A stretch of DNA of 64,000 bases. It comes from Thiovibrio frasassiensis. GTDB taxonomy: Bacteria; Desulfobacterota; Desulfobulbia; Desulfobulbales; Desulfurivibrionaceae. The stretch is from positions 2,385,530-2,449,529 of the forward strand of contig NZ_JAPHEH010000001.1 in assembly GCF_029607905.1 (NCBI RefSeq), in the 5' to 3' direction. Shown here piece after piece: positions 15,618 through 25,162 of this stretch. A program made the translations under genes and the position numbers. Numbering within the stretch: the first letter of the stretch is position 1; each line of letters starts with the position of its first letter. The notes below the pieces were generated by a model. The model saw only the letters and a list, made by a program, of their open reading frames with translations, was not told where the DNA came from and searched no databases.

Positions 15618-16679
15618 CTAGCGGGACTCCACACTTTCAAAGCTGATGCGCGGGTCCACCACTACGTAGCTGAGGTCCGAGAGCAACCGGGAGATCAAGC
15701 CGATGATGGTGAAAAAGTAGAGGGTGCCCAGCACCACCGGATAATCGCGGTTGAGAATGGACTCGTAGGCGAGCAGCCCCATGCCGTCCAGGGAGAATAT
15801 CGTTTCAATGAGCAGGGAGCCGGTGAAAAAGGCGGTGATGAAGGAGCCGGGGAAGCCGGTGATGATGGGGATGATGGCGTTGCGGAACACATGCCGGTAG
15901 AGAACCTGCTTTTCGCTCAACCCCTTGGCCCGGGCGGTCAGCACATACTGCTTGCGGATCTCTTCCAAAAAGGAGTTCTTGGTCAGCAGGGTCATCACCG
16001 CCAGGCTGCCCACCGCGCTGGAGAGTACCGGCAAAACCATGTGCCAAAGGTAATCCGCCACCTTGGCGGCAAGCCCCATCTCCGCCCAATTGTCCGAGAC
16101 CAGTCCGCGCAGGGGGAAGATGCTGAAAAAACTGCCGCCGCCGAAGAGGACGATGAGGACGATGGCCAGAACGAAGCCGGGGATGGCGTAACCGATCAAG
16201 ATGGCGGTGCTGGTGATGACATCGAAGCGGGAGCCTTCCCGCATCGCCTTGGCAATGCCCAGGGGGATACAGACCCCGTAGACGATGAGAAACGACCATA
16301 AGCCGAGGGACATGGAGACCGGCAGCTTGGAGATGACCAGGGCGACCACGCTGTTGTGGTGGTAATAGCTCTGGCCGAAATCAAAGACCAGATAGTTTTT
16401 CATCATGGTCAGGAAGCGTTCCACCGGCGGCTTGTCGAAGCCGTAGAGCTTGGTGAGTTGGGCGACCCGCTCCTCGTCGAGCCCCTTGTCGCCCTGGTAG
16501 AGATCCACGCTGCGGCTGGCCCGAACCTCGCCCCCGGCCCGGTCCGCGCCCTGCAGCTGGGCGAGCATCCGCTCCACCGGTCCGCCCGGCACGAACTGGG
16601 TGACGGCGAAGGTGACCAGCATGATCCCGAAGATCGTGGGGATCATGAGCAGGATCCGTCTTATGATATAGGCTGCCAT
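15618..16679 (-). CDS. yejB: Oligopeptide ABC transporter permease (YejB)
   Basis: A 353-residue permease of the DppB/YejB family. The N-terminal signature AAYIIRRILLMIPTIFGIM is followed by a periplasmic segment with FVPGGPVERMLAQLQG, then multiple helices and the EAA-loop YVLTARAKGLSEKQVLYRHV. Length and sequence match YejB. Its ATG lies one base after the stop of the hybrid kinase gene, and its stop abuts the yejE start, so the whole block is one transcription unit. The usual neighbour yejA is separated from it by the kinase and a binding-protein gene. Confidence 0.95.
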   Translation of the reverse strand: MAAYIIRRILLMIPTIFGIMLVTFAVTQFVPGGPVERMLAQLQGADRAGGEVRASRSVDLYQGDKGLDEERVAQLTKLYGFDKPPVERFLTMMKNYLVFDFGQSYYHHNSVVALVISKLPVSMSLGLWSFLIVYGVCIPLGIAKAMREGSRFDVITSTAILIGYAIPGFVLAIVLIVLFGGGSFFSIFPLRGLVSDNWAEMGLAAKVADYLWHMVLPVLSSAVGSLAVMTLLTKNSFLEEIRKQYVLTARAKGLSEKQVLYRHVFRNAIIPIITGFPGSFITAFFTGSLLIETIFSLDGMGLLAYESILNRDYPVVLGTLYFFTIIGLISRLLSDLSYVVVDPRISFESVESR

Positions 16680-16680
16680 C

Positions 16681-18999
16681 TCACGCCGCCGGATTGTTTA
16701 AGGAGGTCATGGTTTCCTCGATGATTGCGAACAGCTCCTGCATCCGAAATGGCTTGGAAAGATAATTATCCATGCCCCCCTTGAGGCATTCCTCCTTGTA
16801 GCCCGGCATGACATGGGCGGTAACGGCAATGATCGGCACATGCCGACCGCTTTCTTTCTCAAGCTCCCGGATGGCGGCGGTGGCCTCGAAACCGTTCATC
16901 TCGGGCATCTGCACATCCATGAGAATAAGGTCGATATGGTTTTTTTGATAAACGGCAACGGCCTCCTTGCCGTCTCCGGTCACCTGGACCAGGTGGTCGT
17001 GCATCTCAAGCATGAGGCGCAGCAACTTCTGGTTTACCGGATTATCTTCCGCGACAAGTATATGCATAACGCGCCCCCTGCTGGGTTGTTCGGTTATTTC
17101 CCTGCTGCTTATTTCCGGCTTATTCGCTTCGACTGGGGGAGGAGCCACTTCCTTGGCCACCGGCAGATCCAGATCGACAAAAAAGGTGCTCCCCTTACCG
17201 GGCTCGCTTTTCATGGTGATTTCGCCATGCATGAGTGCGATAAGCTGCTGGGAGAGGGTAAGACCGATCCCAAGGCCGCCGGCCTTTCTGGTCGTATAGG
17301 ATTCAATCTGCTTGAAGGACTCAAACATGGCGTTTTGTTGCACCGGAGGAATACCGCACCCCGTATCGCTCACCTCGAACCGGAGATGCATAATGTGCTG
17401 GTCGCTTCGGGCCTTGAGGGCAAGAGGACGAACCCGCAGGGAGACTTCGCCGTGGTCCGTGAATTTGATTGCGTTGTCCAGCAGATTTTCGAGGATCTGA
17501 AAGAGCCTCGCTGCATCGCCTACCACCGTGGTGGGCATCGCCTCCGGTTCCGCATACACAAGGGTAAGCCCCTTTGCTTTGGCAATCGGCTCGTATTTTT
17601 TCTTCAGCCTGGTAAGGATCCCATACAGATCAAAAGGGGTAGGGGTAAGGACGATGGCCCCGCTTTCCAGCCGGGAAAAATCAAGGATGGTGTCGATGAG
17701 CTGGAGCAGGTTCTGGCCGGCTTCCTTGATGGTTGCAATCTTTTCCTGCGACTTGGCGGAGGACGCATCCTCCTCCAACAGTTGCGCCATGCCCAGGATG
17801 ATATTGAGCGGGGTGCGCAGCTCGTGGCTGACCTTGGCGAGGAATTCGCTCTTATGCTGGTCGGCAAGTTCGGCGTTGAGCCGGGCGGACGCTTCTGCCG
17901 CCAACAAATGTTTTTCCCGGGTGGTGGCAAGCCCGAGTTTTTCCGCCATGGTGTTAAAAGACTCGGCCAGATCACCGATTTCATCATTGCCCGCAGCAAC
18001 CCGCTGCTCGAAATCGCCGTTGGCCATGGCGGTGCTGGCCAGAGCAAGTTTCCGGATCGGGGCATTGATGGCCCGGGCGAGCAAGAAGGTGAAGATGGTC
18101 GCCAGGCAAAGAAGGCCGAGAAAAAGGAGAAGAGAGAAGTTCCGAAACAGGTCGGGCACCGCGCTGTATTGATCGGCAGGGAGTAGTGCCATGGCCAGCC
18201 AGGGGGTATCGGGGATCCGGCTGAGGGCAAAATAGCACTCCACGCCATTGACCGTGGCGTGCTGAATCTCCCCCTTGGACTGAGCCGCGGCCTTGGCGAA
18301 GAGCTGACCGGTCTGCTGCCGGGCAACCACCAGCGGCTGCATGATGTTTTTTGCTTCGGGATCGGCGAGGATCTTGCCGTCAGGGGCAACAATTCGACAG
18401 GAGTCGTTTTTTCTGGCAAGAGTGTTGCCGGCAGGGGCAAAAATCTGTGCCAGTGGCGTTTCCCCCAGGATCAGGCCAAGAAACTGGTCGCCGAAATAGT
18501 CAACCCTGGCGTAGGCAAAGAGGAGGGTGGGACTTTGCGTGACCGGGTCGAGGACAACCTCGCCGAGAATTGTCTGATTCGGCTCGGCCATGGCGGCTCG
18601 GAACACCTTCTGCTCACCAAGGGGGGTGTCGGGAAGGTCGCTGGCATGGCCATTGACCAGCCGGAACTCCTGATTGCCGTCCTTGTCCACATAGCTGAGA
18701 ACCGGGAACTGTTGCTGATACCGGCTCAGGTGGCGGGCAAGCAGGAGTTCCTGATATTTTTGCCCATAGAGCGCAACCTCCCTGGCTTCGGCGATCTCCT
18801 TGAGGGTGGTCTTCTGCTGTGCAATTCTGTTTGAGACCCTCATGGCCGTTGACGAGGAGAGAATGCGCAGCGTATCGTCCTGGGAATCGTTGTACAGTCG
18901 GACCATGAACGCATAACTGGCCAGGGAAATTACCCCGCAGGCGATGATGATCAGCGCAAGCTGGCTGAGGAAAATTTTCTTAAAGAGTGAGATGCGCAT
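16681..18999 (-). CDS. Hybrid sensor histidine kinase with receiver domain
   Basis: A 772-residue membrane kinase. It has TM1 about 10-32; a large periplasmic dCache-like domain to about 280; TM2 about 285-310; a HAMP domain (DFEQRVAAGNDEIGDLAESF); a HisKA dimerisation helix with KVSHELRTPLN; a HATPase domain (NLLDNAIKF, SDTGCGI, GLGIGL); and a C-terminal receiver with LMDVQMPEMNG and LSKPF. No separate regulator gene is adjacent, so the phosphate passes at least to its own receiver. It starts 3 bp after the periplasmic binding-protein gene and ends one base before yejB, which places it inside the yej operon. A role in sensing via the binding protein is inference. Confidence 0.93.
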   Translation of the reverse strand: MRISLFKKIFLSQLALIIIACGVISLASYAFMVRLYNDSQDDTLRILSSSTAMRVSNRIAQQKTTLKEIAEAREVALYGQKYQELLLARHLSRYQQQFPVLSYVDKDGNQEFRLVNGHASDLPDTPLGEQKVFRAAMAEPNQTILGEVVLDPVTQSPTLLFAYARVDYFGDQFLGLILGETPLAQIFAPAGNTLARKNDSCRIVAPDGKILADPEAKNIMQPLVVARQQTGQLFAKAAAQSKGEIQHATVNGVECYFALSRIPDTPWLAMALLPADQYSAVPDLFRNFSLLLFLGLLCLATIFTFLLARAINAPIRKLALASTAMANGDFEQRVAAGNDEIGDLAESFNTMAEKLGLATTREKHLLAAEASARLNAELADQHKSEFLAKVSHELRTPLNIILGMAQLLEEDASSAKSQEKIATIKEAGQNLLQLIDTILDFSRLESGAIVLTPTPFDLYGILTRLKKKYEPIAKAKGLTLVYAEPEAMPTTVVGDAARLFQILENLLDNAIKFTDHGEVSLRVRPLALKARSDQHIMHLRFEVSDTGCGIPPVQQNAMFESFKQIESYTTRKAGGLGIGLTLSQQLIALMHGEITMKSEPGKGSTFFVDLDLPVAKEVAPPPVEANKPEISSREITEQPSRGRVMHILVAEDNPVNQKLLRLMLEMHDHLVQVTGDGKEAVAVYQKNHIDLILMDVQMPEMNGFEATAAIRELEKESGRHVPIIAVTAHVMPGYKEECLKGGMDNYLSKPFRMQELFAIIEETMTSLNNPAA

Positions 19000-19002
19000 C
19001 GC

Positions 19003-19848
19003 TCAGTTACTCTCGTTTACAGGGATGACGCCATTTTCCAACATAAGCTTTCTTGCCCCGGGACTTGAGAGGAAATCAAGAAAATGCTGGGCCAGCGGCG
19101 AGAGAGGCTCTTTCCACACCAGGGCAAAGGGGACAACCAGCCGGTATTTTTTCTCCCGGATGTTGGCGGCGGAAGGGGCCACATCCTGAACCTTAAGCAC
19201 CTTGAGTCCGGTGTCGATCAGCGCGGGCATGGGCAGATAACCGATGGTGTTTGGCGAGGACAACAGCGTCTGCACAGCCTCCGGGGTGGAATAGATTACC
19301 GAGCCTGGAGGCACAATAATCTCTTTAAAGCCGGGGACGAGTTGATCGAGCACCGTGCGGGAGGAATCGCCATCTTCTCTGTTCATCACATAGATCTTGC
19401 CACTGCCGCCCAGACTGTCCCAATACTGGATCTTGCCCGAATAGATCTCGACAAGTTGCGCAAGGGTTAGGCTCTCTACCCCGGCAATCTCGGAACTGAC
19501 CGCAAAAACGATGGGCGAATGGGCAAAAACCCGAAAGGAAAGCGTCTGACCGCTCTCTTTTTCCGTTAATGGCCGAGCCACCCTGGCGATCTCGTTTTTT
19601 CCGGTAAGAACCGACCTGATCCCGCCGCCGCTGCCGATGCTCTCAGGGATTTCCACGGTAAAGCCGGGACGGTTTCTGCCGAAGAGCTGGGCGAGCTTGC
19701 GCAACAGGTTCTGGCTGTCGCCGGTGCCGGGAATAACCAGGACCCTTGGGTTTTCCGGGGATTTCTGCGCACCTGGCTGCAGAGCCAGGGCAGGGAAGGG
19801 AGAAAAGACAAGAAGAAAAAGGAGCGCAATGAGGATATTTTTTTTCAT
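19003..19848 (-). CDS. Periplasmic phosphate-binding-like (PstS-type) protein
   Basis: A 281-residue exported protein with signal peptide MKKNILIALLFLLVFSPFPA. The body is a PBP-like fold of the PstS type: VLVIPGTGDSQNLLRKLA, then ESIGSGGGIRSVLTGKNEIA with a GSGGG ligand loop, the YSGKIQYWDSLGG segment and NREDGDSSRTV. These are the elements by which PstS binds an oxyanion, but no pst permease genes are near. The start at 19848 was chosen for the signal peptide. Its stop is 3 bp before the hybrid kinase gene, so it probably delivers a ligand signal to that kinase. The actual ligand is unknown. Confidence 0.85.
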   Translation of the reverse strand: MKKNILIALLFLLVFSPFPALALQPGAQKSPENPRVLVIPGTGDSQNLLRKLAQLFGRNRPGFTVEIPESIGSGGGIRSVLTGKNEIARVARPLTEKESGQTLSFRVFAHSPIVFAVSSEIAGVESLTLAQLVEIYSGKIQYWDSLGGSGKIYVMNREDGDSSRTVLDQLVPGFKEIIVPPGSVIYSTPEAVQTLLSSPNTIGYLPMPALIDTGLKVLKVQDVAPSAANIREKKYRLVVPFALVWKEPLSPLAQHFLDFLSSPGARKLMLENGVIPVNESN

Positions 19849-19946
19849 AGAATGAAAAATCAAGGCTCGATAGGAGTAAGTATCATTGAATAACACTACC
19901 AAAATAGTTTACCCCAGCACCGGTGAATACGCTTTTAAAAAAAAGC

Positions 19947-21758
19947 TCAGTGCCGCTGGTTTGTCGGGACCAGCCACCAGGTCATCAGGGCCTGGGAAGG
20001 GGAGTAATAGAGGGGCAGTGTCTGCGGCCGGGCGAAGATGTTGCGGTAGGCGATCCGGTGCTTGGCCAGATACCAGTTGGGCACCACATAATAGCCGTAC
20101 CAGAGGACCCGGTCCAACGCCTTGCTGGCGGCGGTAAGCTCCGCCTGGGTCTCGGCGTAGATGATCCTGTCCACCAGCTGATCCACCGCCGGATCGGCGA
20201 TGCCGATAAGATTGCGTGAGCCCTTGCGCTCGGCCGCGAGCGAATGCCAGTAATTGCGCTGTTCGTTGCCCGGGGATTGGGCCTGGCCGAAGACGGAGAC
20301 CGTCATGTCAAAATCAAAGTTGTCCATGCGGCGGATGTACAGGGCCGGGTCGATAACCCGTGAATGGACAACCACTCCGAGCTTTTTCAGGTTATTGATG
20401 TAAGGCTCCATCACCCGCTCAAAACCGGCGCCGACCAGAAGGATTTCAAACTCCAGCACCTGACCGGCGGAGTTGGTGAGGACCCCGTTCTGTACCCGCC
20501 AGCCCGCCTGGTTGAGGATATCCTTGGCCTGGATCAGGTTGGCGCGAAGGCTGGCAGGGGGGGTGGTGCTGAAAGGGGTTGGGGGAGTGGTGAACACCTC
20601 TGGCGGCAGGGTGGCGCGAAAAGGGGCGAGATAGGAAAGCTCAAGTCCCGCGGGGAGGCCCTTGGCGCTCATGGCCGAATTGCTGAAAAAGCTGTCGCAG
20701 CGGGTGTACTGGTTAAAAAAGAGGGCCGCATTGGTCCATTCGAAATCAAAGGCCAGGGACAGGGCTTTGCGCACCATGCGGTCCTGGAAAACCGGCTTGC
20801 GCAGGTTGAAGACAAAACCCTGCATGCCCGCGTTATTCTTGTGGGACAGGGTCTCCCGGACAAGCTCGCCGCGTTTGAACTTGGGGCCGTCCAGATCGCG
20901 GGCCCATTGCTTGGCGATATTAACCGGCATAAAATCGAATTCCCCGGCCTTGAAGGCCTCCACCGCCACAATCTGATCCTTGAAGTATTTGTAGACGATG
21001 GTGTCGAAGTTGAACATCCCGCGCCGGACATTGAGATCCTTGCCCCAGTAATGCGGATTCCGCGCATAGGTGATGGATTTGCCGGGGATGACCTCTTTGA
21101 TCAGATAGGGGCCGGAGGCAACGGGGGGCGTCATGTCCGGCGCGTCAAAGGGATGGGAGGTATAGAATTTCTTGGAGAACACCGGCAGCTGGCTGGCGAT
21201 CATGTGCAGTTCGCGGTTGCGCTGGGAAAAATGGAAGCGGACCCGGTGAGGGTCAAGCACCTCGGCGGAGGTGATGTCCTGAAAATAGATTTGGTACGAG
21301 GGGCTGGCCGCCGGGCTTTTCAGGGTATCCAGCGAAAATTTCACATCTTCGGGGGTGATGGGCGTGCCATCGGAAAAGCGGGCCGCTTCATGGATGGTGA
21401 AGGTGACCGACAAGCGGTCTTCCGCCACCACGATATCCTTGGCGATCAGGCCGTAGGAGGCAAAAGGCTCATCCAGACTGGGCACGGCCAGGGTTTCAAA
21501 AACCAGATCCTCAAGCCCTGCGGGGGAAGTGCCCTTCAGGGTAAAAGGGTTGAGCTTGTCATAGCTGCCGAGATCATGGAGGACCAGCTGACCGCCCTTC
21601 CGCGCCTTGTCGGAAGCGTAGTCGAACTTGTGGAAACCGGGAGGATATTTCACTATCCCGTCGATGCTGATCCCTTGGGCGCCAAAAACAGAAGAGGGCA
21701 GGGCGAAAAGCAAAGCCAGCAGGGCGGAGAAGAAAATTTTCATGGGCAGGGTTGTCAT
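19947..21758 (-). CDS. yejA: Oligopeptide ABC transporter substrate-binding protein (YejA)
   Basis: A 603-residue extracellular solute-binding protein of family 5. It has a signal peptide (KIFFSALLALLFALPSSVFG), the YejA-type opening GIVKYPPGFHKFDYASDKA, and the family core around VTFTIHEAARFSDGTPITPEDV. Length agrees with YejA, the periplasmic receptor for oligopeptides and peptide antibiotics in the YejABEF importer. Two ATGs (21758 and 21743) are possible; neither has a clear ribosome site, and the second gives a more standard signal peptide. It is the first gene of the operon, followed by a second binding protein, a hybrid kinase and then yejBEF. Confidence 0.93.
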   Translation of the reverse strand: MTTLPMKIFFSALLALLFALPSSVFGAQGISIDGIVKYPPGFHKFDYASDKARKGGQLVLHDLGSYDKLNPFTLKGTSPAGLEDLVFETLAVPSLDEPFASYGLIAKDIVVAEDRLSVTFTIHEAARFSDGTPITPEDVKFSLDTLKSPAASPSYQIYFQDITSAEVLDPHRVRFHFSQRNRELHMIASQLPVFSKKFYTSHPFDAPDMTPPVASGPYLIKEVIPGKSITYARNPHYWGKDLNVRRGMFNFDTIVYKYFKDQIVAVEAFKAGEFDFMPVNIAKQWARDLDGPKFKRGELVRETLSHKNNAGMQGFVFNLRKPVFQDRMVRKALSLAFDFEWTNAALFFNQYTRCDSFFSNSAMSAKGLPAGLELSYLAPFRATLPPEVFTTPPTPFSTTPPASLRANLIQAKDILNQAGWRVQNGVLTNSAGQVLEFEILLVGAGFERVMEPYINNLKKLGVVVHSRVIDPALYIRRMDNFDFDMTVSVFGQAQSPGNEQRNYWHSLAAERKGSRNLIGIADPAVDQLVDRIIYAETQAELTAASKALDRVLWYGYYVVPNWYLAKHRIAYRNIFARPQTLPLYYSPSQALMTWWLVPTNQRH

Positions 21759-21841
21759 TAAAAAATGTTGTCATCCGGGGGTCAAAGCCGCCGTGCACGC
21801 GGCGGCAATGTATTATGCGAAACCGGGCAAGAAAAAGCCGC

Positions 21842-23524
21842 TCAAGGGTTTGTGGTCTGGAGACATAAAACACCGACCATGACATTGGCAAGCATATTGG
21901 CAAGGATGGCAAGGACATTCATGTCGTGTTGGGTGAAATTGTCGTCGCTTTTATTCAGCGCCTCAACGGCACCGATACATTCTCCGTTCACATGCAGGGG
22001 CACGGCAAGGATGGAGCGGGTGATAAAATCGATATTCTTGTCCATGCCGCCGTCAAAGCGGACATCGGCGTTGACATTGCTTACCCGGGCCGGTTGGCCG
22101 TTGCGATAGACCCAGCCGGAAAGCCCTTTGTCCATGGCAATCCCTTTGCCGTAGACCACGTTTTTTTTGGGGCCGGTGGGCAGGGCAACCAGCATCTCTT
22201 TTTCTTCGAGATCCGCGATCAGGATCGAACTTGCCTCGCAATCGAGAATTTCGTTGGCCATTTCCAGCACCACCCCGAGAATCCAGGGCCCCTTACAGAT
22301 ATTCTGCAAGAGGATGGAAGCCTGGAGCAGAAAGTGGAGTTCCCGGGGCGAAAGCGATGCATACAGGGAATCGGGCAGCATCTGGGCGAGCAACCCCTTG
22401 GCCAGGGATTTTGGCTCAACCGCCTGCATTTCCATGAGGATATCGCCCAGACAGCGTCCTTCCTGGGAACGGGCGGTGAACCAGGGCAGCAGATGTTCGC
22501 GGAGCAGGGAGTTAAAACTTTTGCCGGGATCCGGCTTTTTCCCGACAAGTTTTTGCTGCTTGGCTAAGGCGCTGGCAATTTGCTCGCTGGACGCCAAACC
22601 GAGGTCGGTGAGGACATCGCCGATACGGCGCCACTGGGAGCGGACATCCATGAGATGGCCGGAAAGATTGGCGGTGATGTTTTCCTGGTAGGGGTTTCTC
22701 CCGTCAGCAAAAAAATCCGCAAGATAACGATCCATCCGGCCAAGATTTGTCAGGGTGGGGAGGACGAACTGCTCATAAAAAGCAATGGTGCCGTCCTTGA
22801 TCTCCTGCACGGTCTTGTAAACCTTGGTCCCTTGTCGGCTCAAGGTTTCACTGTTTTCAAACTCGTAGACTTCTTTAAACTCGGCAAACAGGTCATCGAT
22901 GCGCTGGACATAATCGGTGTCCGCCATTTGAGCGACCAGATCGGCGGTGGCCACCATCTGGGCCATGGTCTTCAGTTTGGAGTCGGGGAACAGCGTGGCA
23001 AGATCGGGATGATGCGAGTATTCGGTGATGGAGATTATCCGGACAACCGCCTCCACCTCTTCGGGCGGCCACTTTTTTTGCGTGAGGTATTTCTTGGCGA
23101 TCTCCATGCTCCGCCGGACATGGACCAGGGTGAATTTTCCGCCATCTCCGGCATGGTCGCCCTTGTCCTTGATATACCCGGCGTCATGAAAAAGGCCGGC
23201 GGCCATGCCCAGCAGGAAATAGCGCTGGTCCAAGGCTCGTGCCGATTCAACCCTGTTCCAGCCCGAGAGCATCCGGGCGGCGGCAAGGCAGACATCGAGG
23301 GAGTGGCTGAGATTATGATAGGTAACAGCGCACGCTTCATGGCTGGGCCAATGGCCGGCATAGAGATCGGCCACATCCCTGAACAGATCGCCTAGCCTGG
23401 GGGCAACTTCGCCAAATTGATCGCGAGCGATGGCCAGAATCAACTCGACGGTCTGCAGGGTTTCCACCTGGGCAACAGGCAATTTCCGGACAGGTTTTTT
23501 GGTCTTCTTTCGTGCCATATGCAT
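21842..23524 (-). CDS. HD-domain protein with C-terminal GAF domain
   Basis: A 560-residue cytosolic protein. The N-terminal half holds an HD phosphohydrolase fold with metal-ligand motifs YHNLSHSLDV near residue 70 and GLFHDAGYIKDKGDHAG near 110. A middle region (about 310-360, GDILMEMQAVEPKSLAKGL) resembles the hairpin seen in bacterial GspE N-domains. The C-terminal 170 residues form a GAF domain (LDCEASSILIADLEEKEMLV, GLSGWVYRNGQPARVSNV). A nucleotide second-messenger phosphodiesterase role is plausible, but it is not a classical HD-GYP. The gene stands alone, downstream of nothing on its strand and divergent from leuC. A GC-rich hairpin (21787-21806) follows its stop. Confidence 0.8.
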   Translation of the reverse strand: MHMARKKTKKPVRKLPVAQVETLQTVELILAIARDQFGEVAPRLGDLFRDVADLYAGHWPSHEACAVTYHNLSHSLDVCLAAARMLSGWNRVESARALDQRYFLLGMAAGLFHDAGYIKDKGDHAGDGGKFTLVHVRRSMEIAKKYLTQKKWPPEEVEAVVRIISITEYSHHPDLATLFPDSKLKTMAQMVATADLVAQMADTDYVQRIDDLFAEFKEVYEFENSETLSRQGTKVYKTVQEIKDGTIAFYEQFVLPTLTNLGRMDRYLADFFADGRNPYQENITANLSGHLMDVRSQWRRIGDVLTDLGLASSEQIASALAKQQKLVGKKPDPGKSFNSLLREHLLPWFTARSQEGRCLGDILMEMQAVEPKSLAKGLLAQMLPDSLYASLSPRELHFLLQASILLQNICKGPWILGVVLEMANEILDCEASSILIADLEEKEMLVALPTGPKKNVVYGKGIAMDKGLSGWVYRNGQPARVSNVNADVRFDGGMDKNIDFITRSILAVPLHVNGECIGAVEALNKSDDNFTQHDMNVLAILANMLANVMVGVLCLQTTNP

Positions 23525-23689
23525 GCGTTATCCTGAAGAACCTCATACACTCAGAATAATTATCCCCTGGGTGTCTGATTTCTTGTGGCGAACAGAAGCC
23601 AGAAGAAGTGTGGACTACTAGAAAATATTTAATTTCGTAGCATGATATACAGCCTGGGAACTCCGGTCAAACGCAAAGTAGGATAAAAC

Positions 23690-23717
23690 TTGGTTTCCTT
23701 ATGATTTGGGCTATTTT
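23690..23717 (+). promoter_or_regulatory. Possible sigma-70 promoter for leuCD
   Basis: TTGGTT and TATTTT hexamers with 16-bp spacing lie about 125 bp before leuC in the divergent 318-bp region between the HD-GAF gene and leuC. The match is modest. No leader peptide or T-box was recognised. Confidence 0.3.
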
Positions 23718-23842
23718 TTAAACCTATTCCCCTCTTTATCGTGGCTAAGGGTCATGGGTATGTGGTAAAAACCTTCTTTACCGTGGGTACGATCCCGCAA
23801 AAAAACACTCAGACAATTCCCCTGCACGGAGGCTCATGAACA

Positions 23843-25126
23843 ATGGGTAAAACCATAGCTGAAAAGATTTTCGCCGCGCATCTGCGTGATACTCCAACCG
23901 CTGAAAATGTCATCCTCGATATCGACGTGGTCATGTGTCATGAAATCACTACGCCCATCGCCATTACCGATCTCGAGGCCCGCGGCATGGACCGGGTCTT
24001 TGACACCACCAAGATCAAGGCGGTCATCGACCATGTCACCCCATCCAAGGATTCCAAGACCGCCACCCAGGGCAAAATCCTCCGCGATTGGGCACGGCGC
24101 CACAAGATTGTAGATTTTTTCGACATCGGGGCCAACGGCGTCTGCCATGCCCTCTTCCCGGAAAAGGGCTTTGTCCGCCCCGGCTACACGGTGATCATGG
24201 GTGATTCGCACACCTGCACCCACGGGGCTTTCGGCGCCTTTGCCGCAGGGGTGGGCACCACCGATCTGGAGGTTGGCATCTTGAAGGGGGTCTGCTCCTT
24301 CCGCACCCCGGAAACCATGCGGATCACCATCACCGGCACTCTGCAGGACGGCGTCTCCGCCAAGGATGTGATCCTCTTCATCATCAAGGAACTGACGGTG
24401 AACGGGGCCACCGACAAAATCATGGAGTTTGTCGGCCCGGTGGTGGACTCCATGAGTATGGAAGCGCGGATGACCCTGTGCAACATGGCCATCGAGGCCG
24501 GGGGTACCTGCGGCATCTGCCTGCCCGACCGGGTGACCGCCAAATACCTCTGGCCGTTTATCAAGGATCAGTACGAATCCATCGATCTGGCGGTGGAAGA
24601 CTTTGCCAAGTGGCATTCCGACCCCGACGCGACCTATGTTCAGGAAATGACCCTGGACGTCTCCAAGCTCGTGCCCCAGGTGACCTTCGGCTACAAGCCC
24701 GACGAGGTGAAGGACGTCACCGAGATGGAAGGTACCCCGGTGGATCAGGTGTACATCGGTTCCTGCACCAACGGCCGCATCGAGGATTTGCGTTCCGCGG
24801 CCCGGATTCTGAAAGGAAAAACGATCGCCGCCAGTGTGCGCGGCATCCTCTCTCCGGCCACGCCCAAGGTCTATTCCCAGGCTCTGGAAGAGGGGCTGAT
24901 CGCCATCTTCATGGAGGCCGGCTTTTGTGTGACCAACCCCACCTGCGGTGCCTGTCTGGGTATGAGCAACGGGGTTTTGGCCGAAGGCGAGATCTGCGCT
25001 TCCACCACCAACCGGAATTTCAACGGCCGGATGGGCAAGGGCGGCATCGTTCACCTGATGAGCCCGCTTACCGCCGCGGCCACCGCAGTGCTCGGCCATA
25101 TCACCGACCCGCGAAAGCTTCTCTAG
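23843..25126 (+). CDS. leuC: 3-isopropylmalate dehydratase large subunit
   Basis: A 427-residue aconitase-family protein that isomerises 2- to 3-isopropylmalate in leucine synthesis. It carries the substrate/cluster segments GDSHTCTHGAFGAFAAGVGT, IGSCTNGRIEDLR and NPTCGACLGMSNGVLAEGE; the cysteines of the last two supply the [4Fe-4S] cluster. At about 420 residues it belongs to the short LeuC type common in archaea and anaerobes (the enterobacterial form is about 466). A homoaconitase role is a less likely alternative. GGAGG lies 9 bases before the ATG. leuD follows after 36 bp. Confidence 0.95.
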   Translation: MGKTIAEKIFAAHLRDTPTAENVILDIDVVMCHEITTPIAITDLEARGMDRVFDTTKIKAVIDHVTPSKDSKTATQGKILRDWARRHKIVDFFDIGANGVCHALFPEKGFVRPGYTVIMGDSHTCTHGAFGAFAAGVGTTDLEVGILKGVCSFRTPETMRITITGTLQDGVSAKDVILFIIKELTVNGATDKIMEFVGPVVDSMSMEARMTLCNMAIEAGGTCGICLPDRVTAKYLWPFIKDQYESIDLAVEDFAKWHSDPDATYVQEMTLDVSKLVPQVTFGYKPDEVKDVTEMEGTPVDQVYIGSCTNGRIEDLRSAARILKGKTIAASVRGILSPATPKVYSQALEEGLIAIFMEAGFCVTNPTCGACLGMSNGVLAEGEICASTTNRNFNGRMGKGGIVHLMSPLTAAATAVLGHITDPRKLL

Positions 25127-25162
25127 GGGCAACCAATTCCAACATCAATGGAGTGAATAATA

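Noticed and set aside
23834-25132. 432-codon minus-strand frame opposite leuC
   Set aside because: It is antisense to a clear leuC gene and contains no known motifs.
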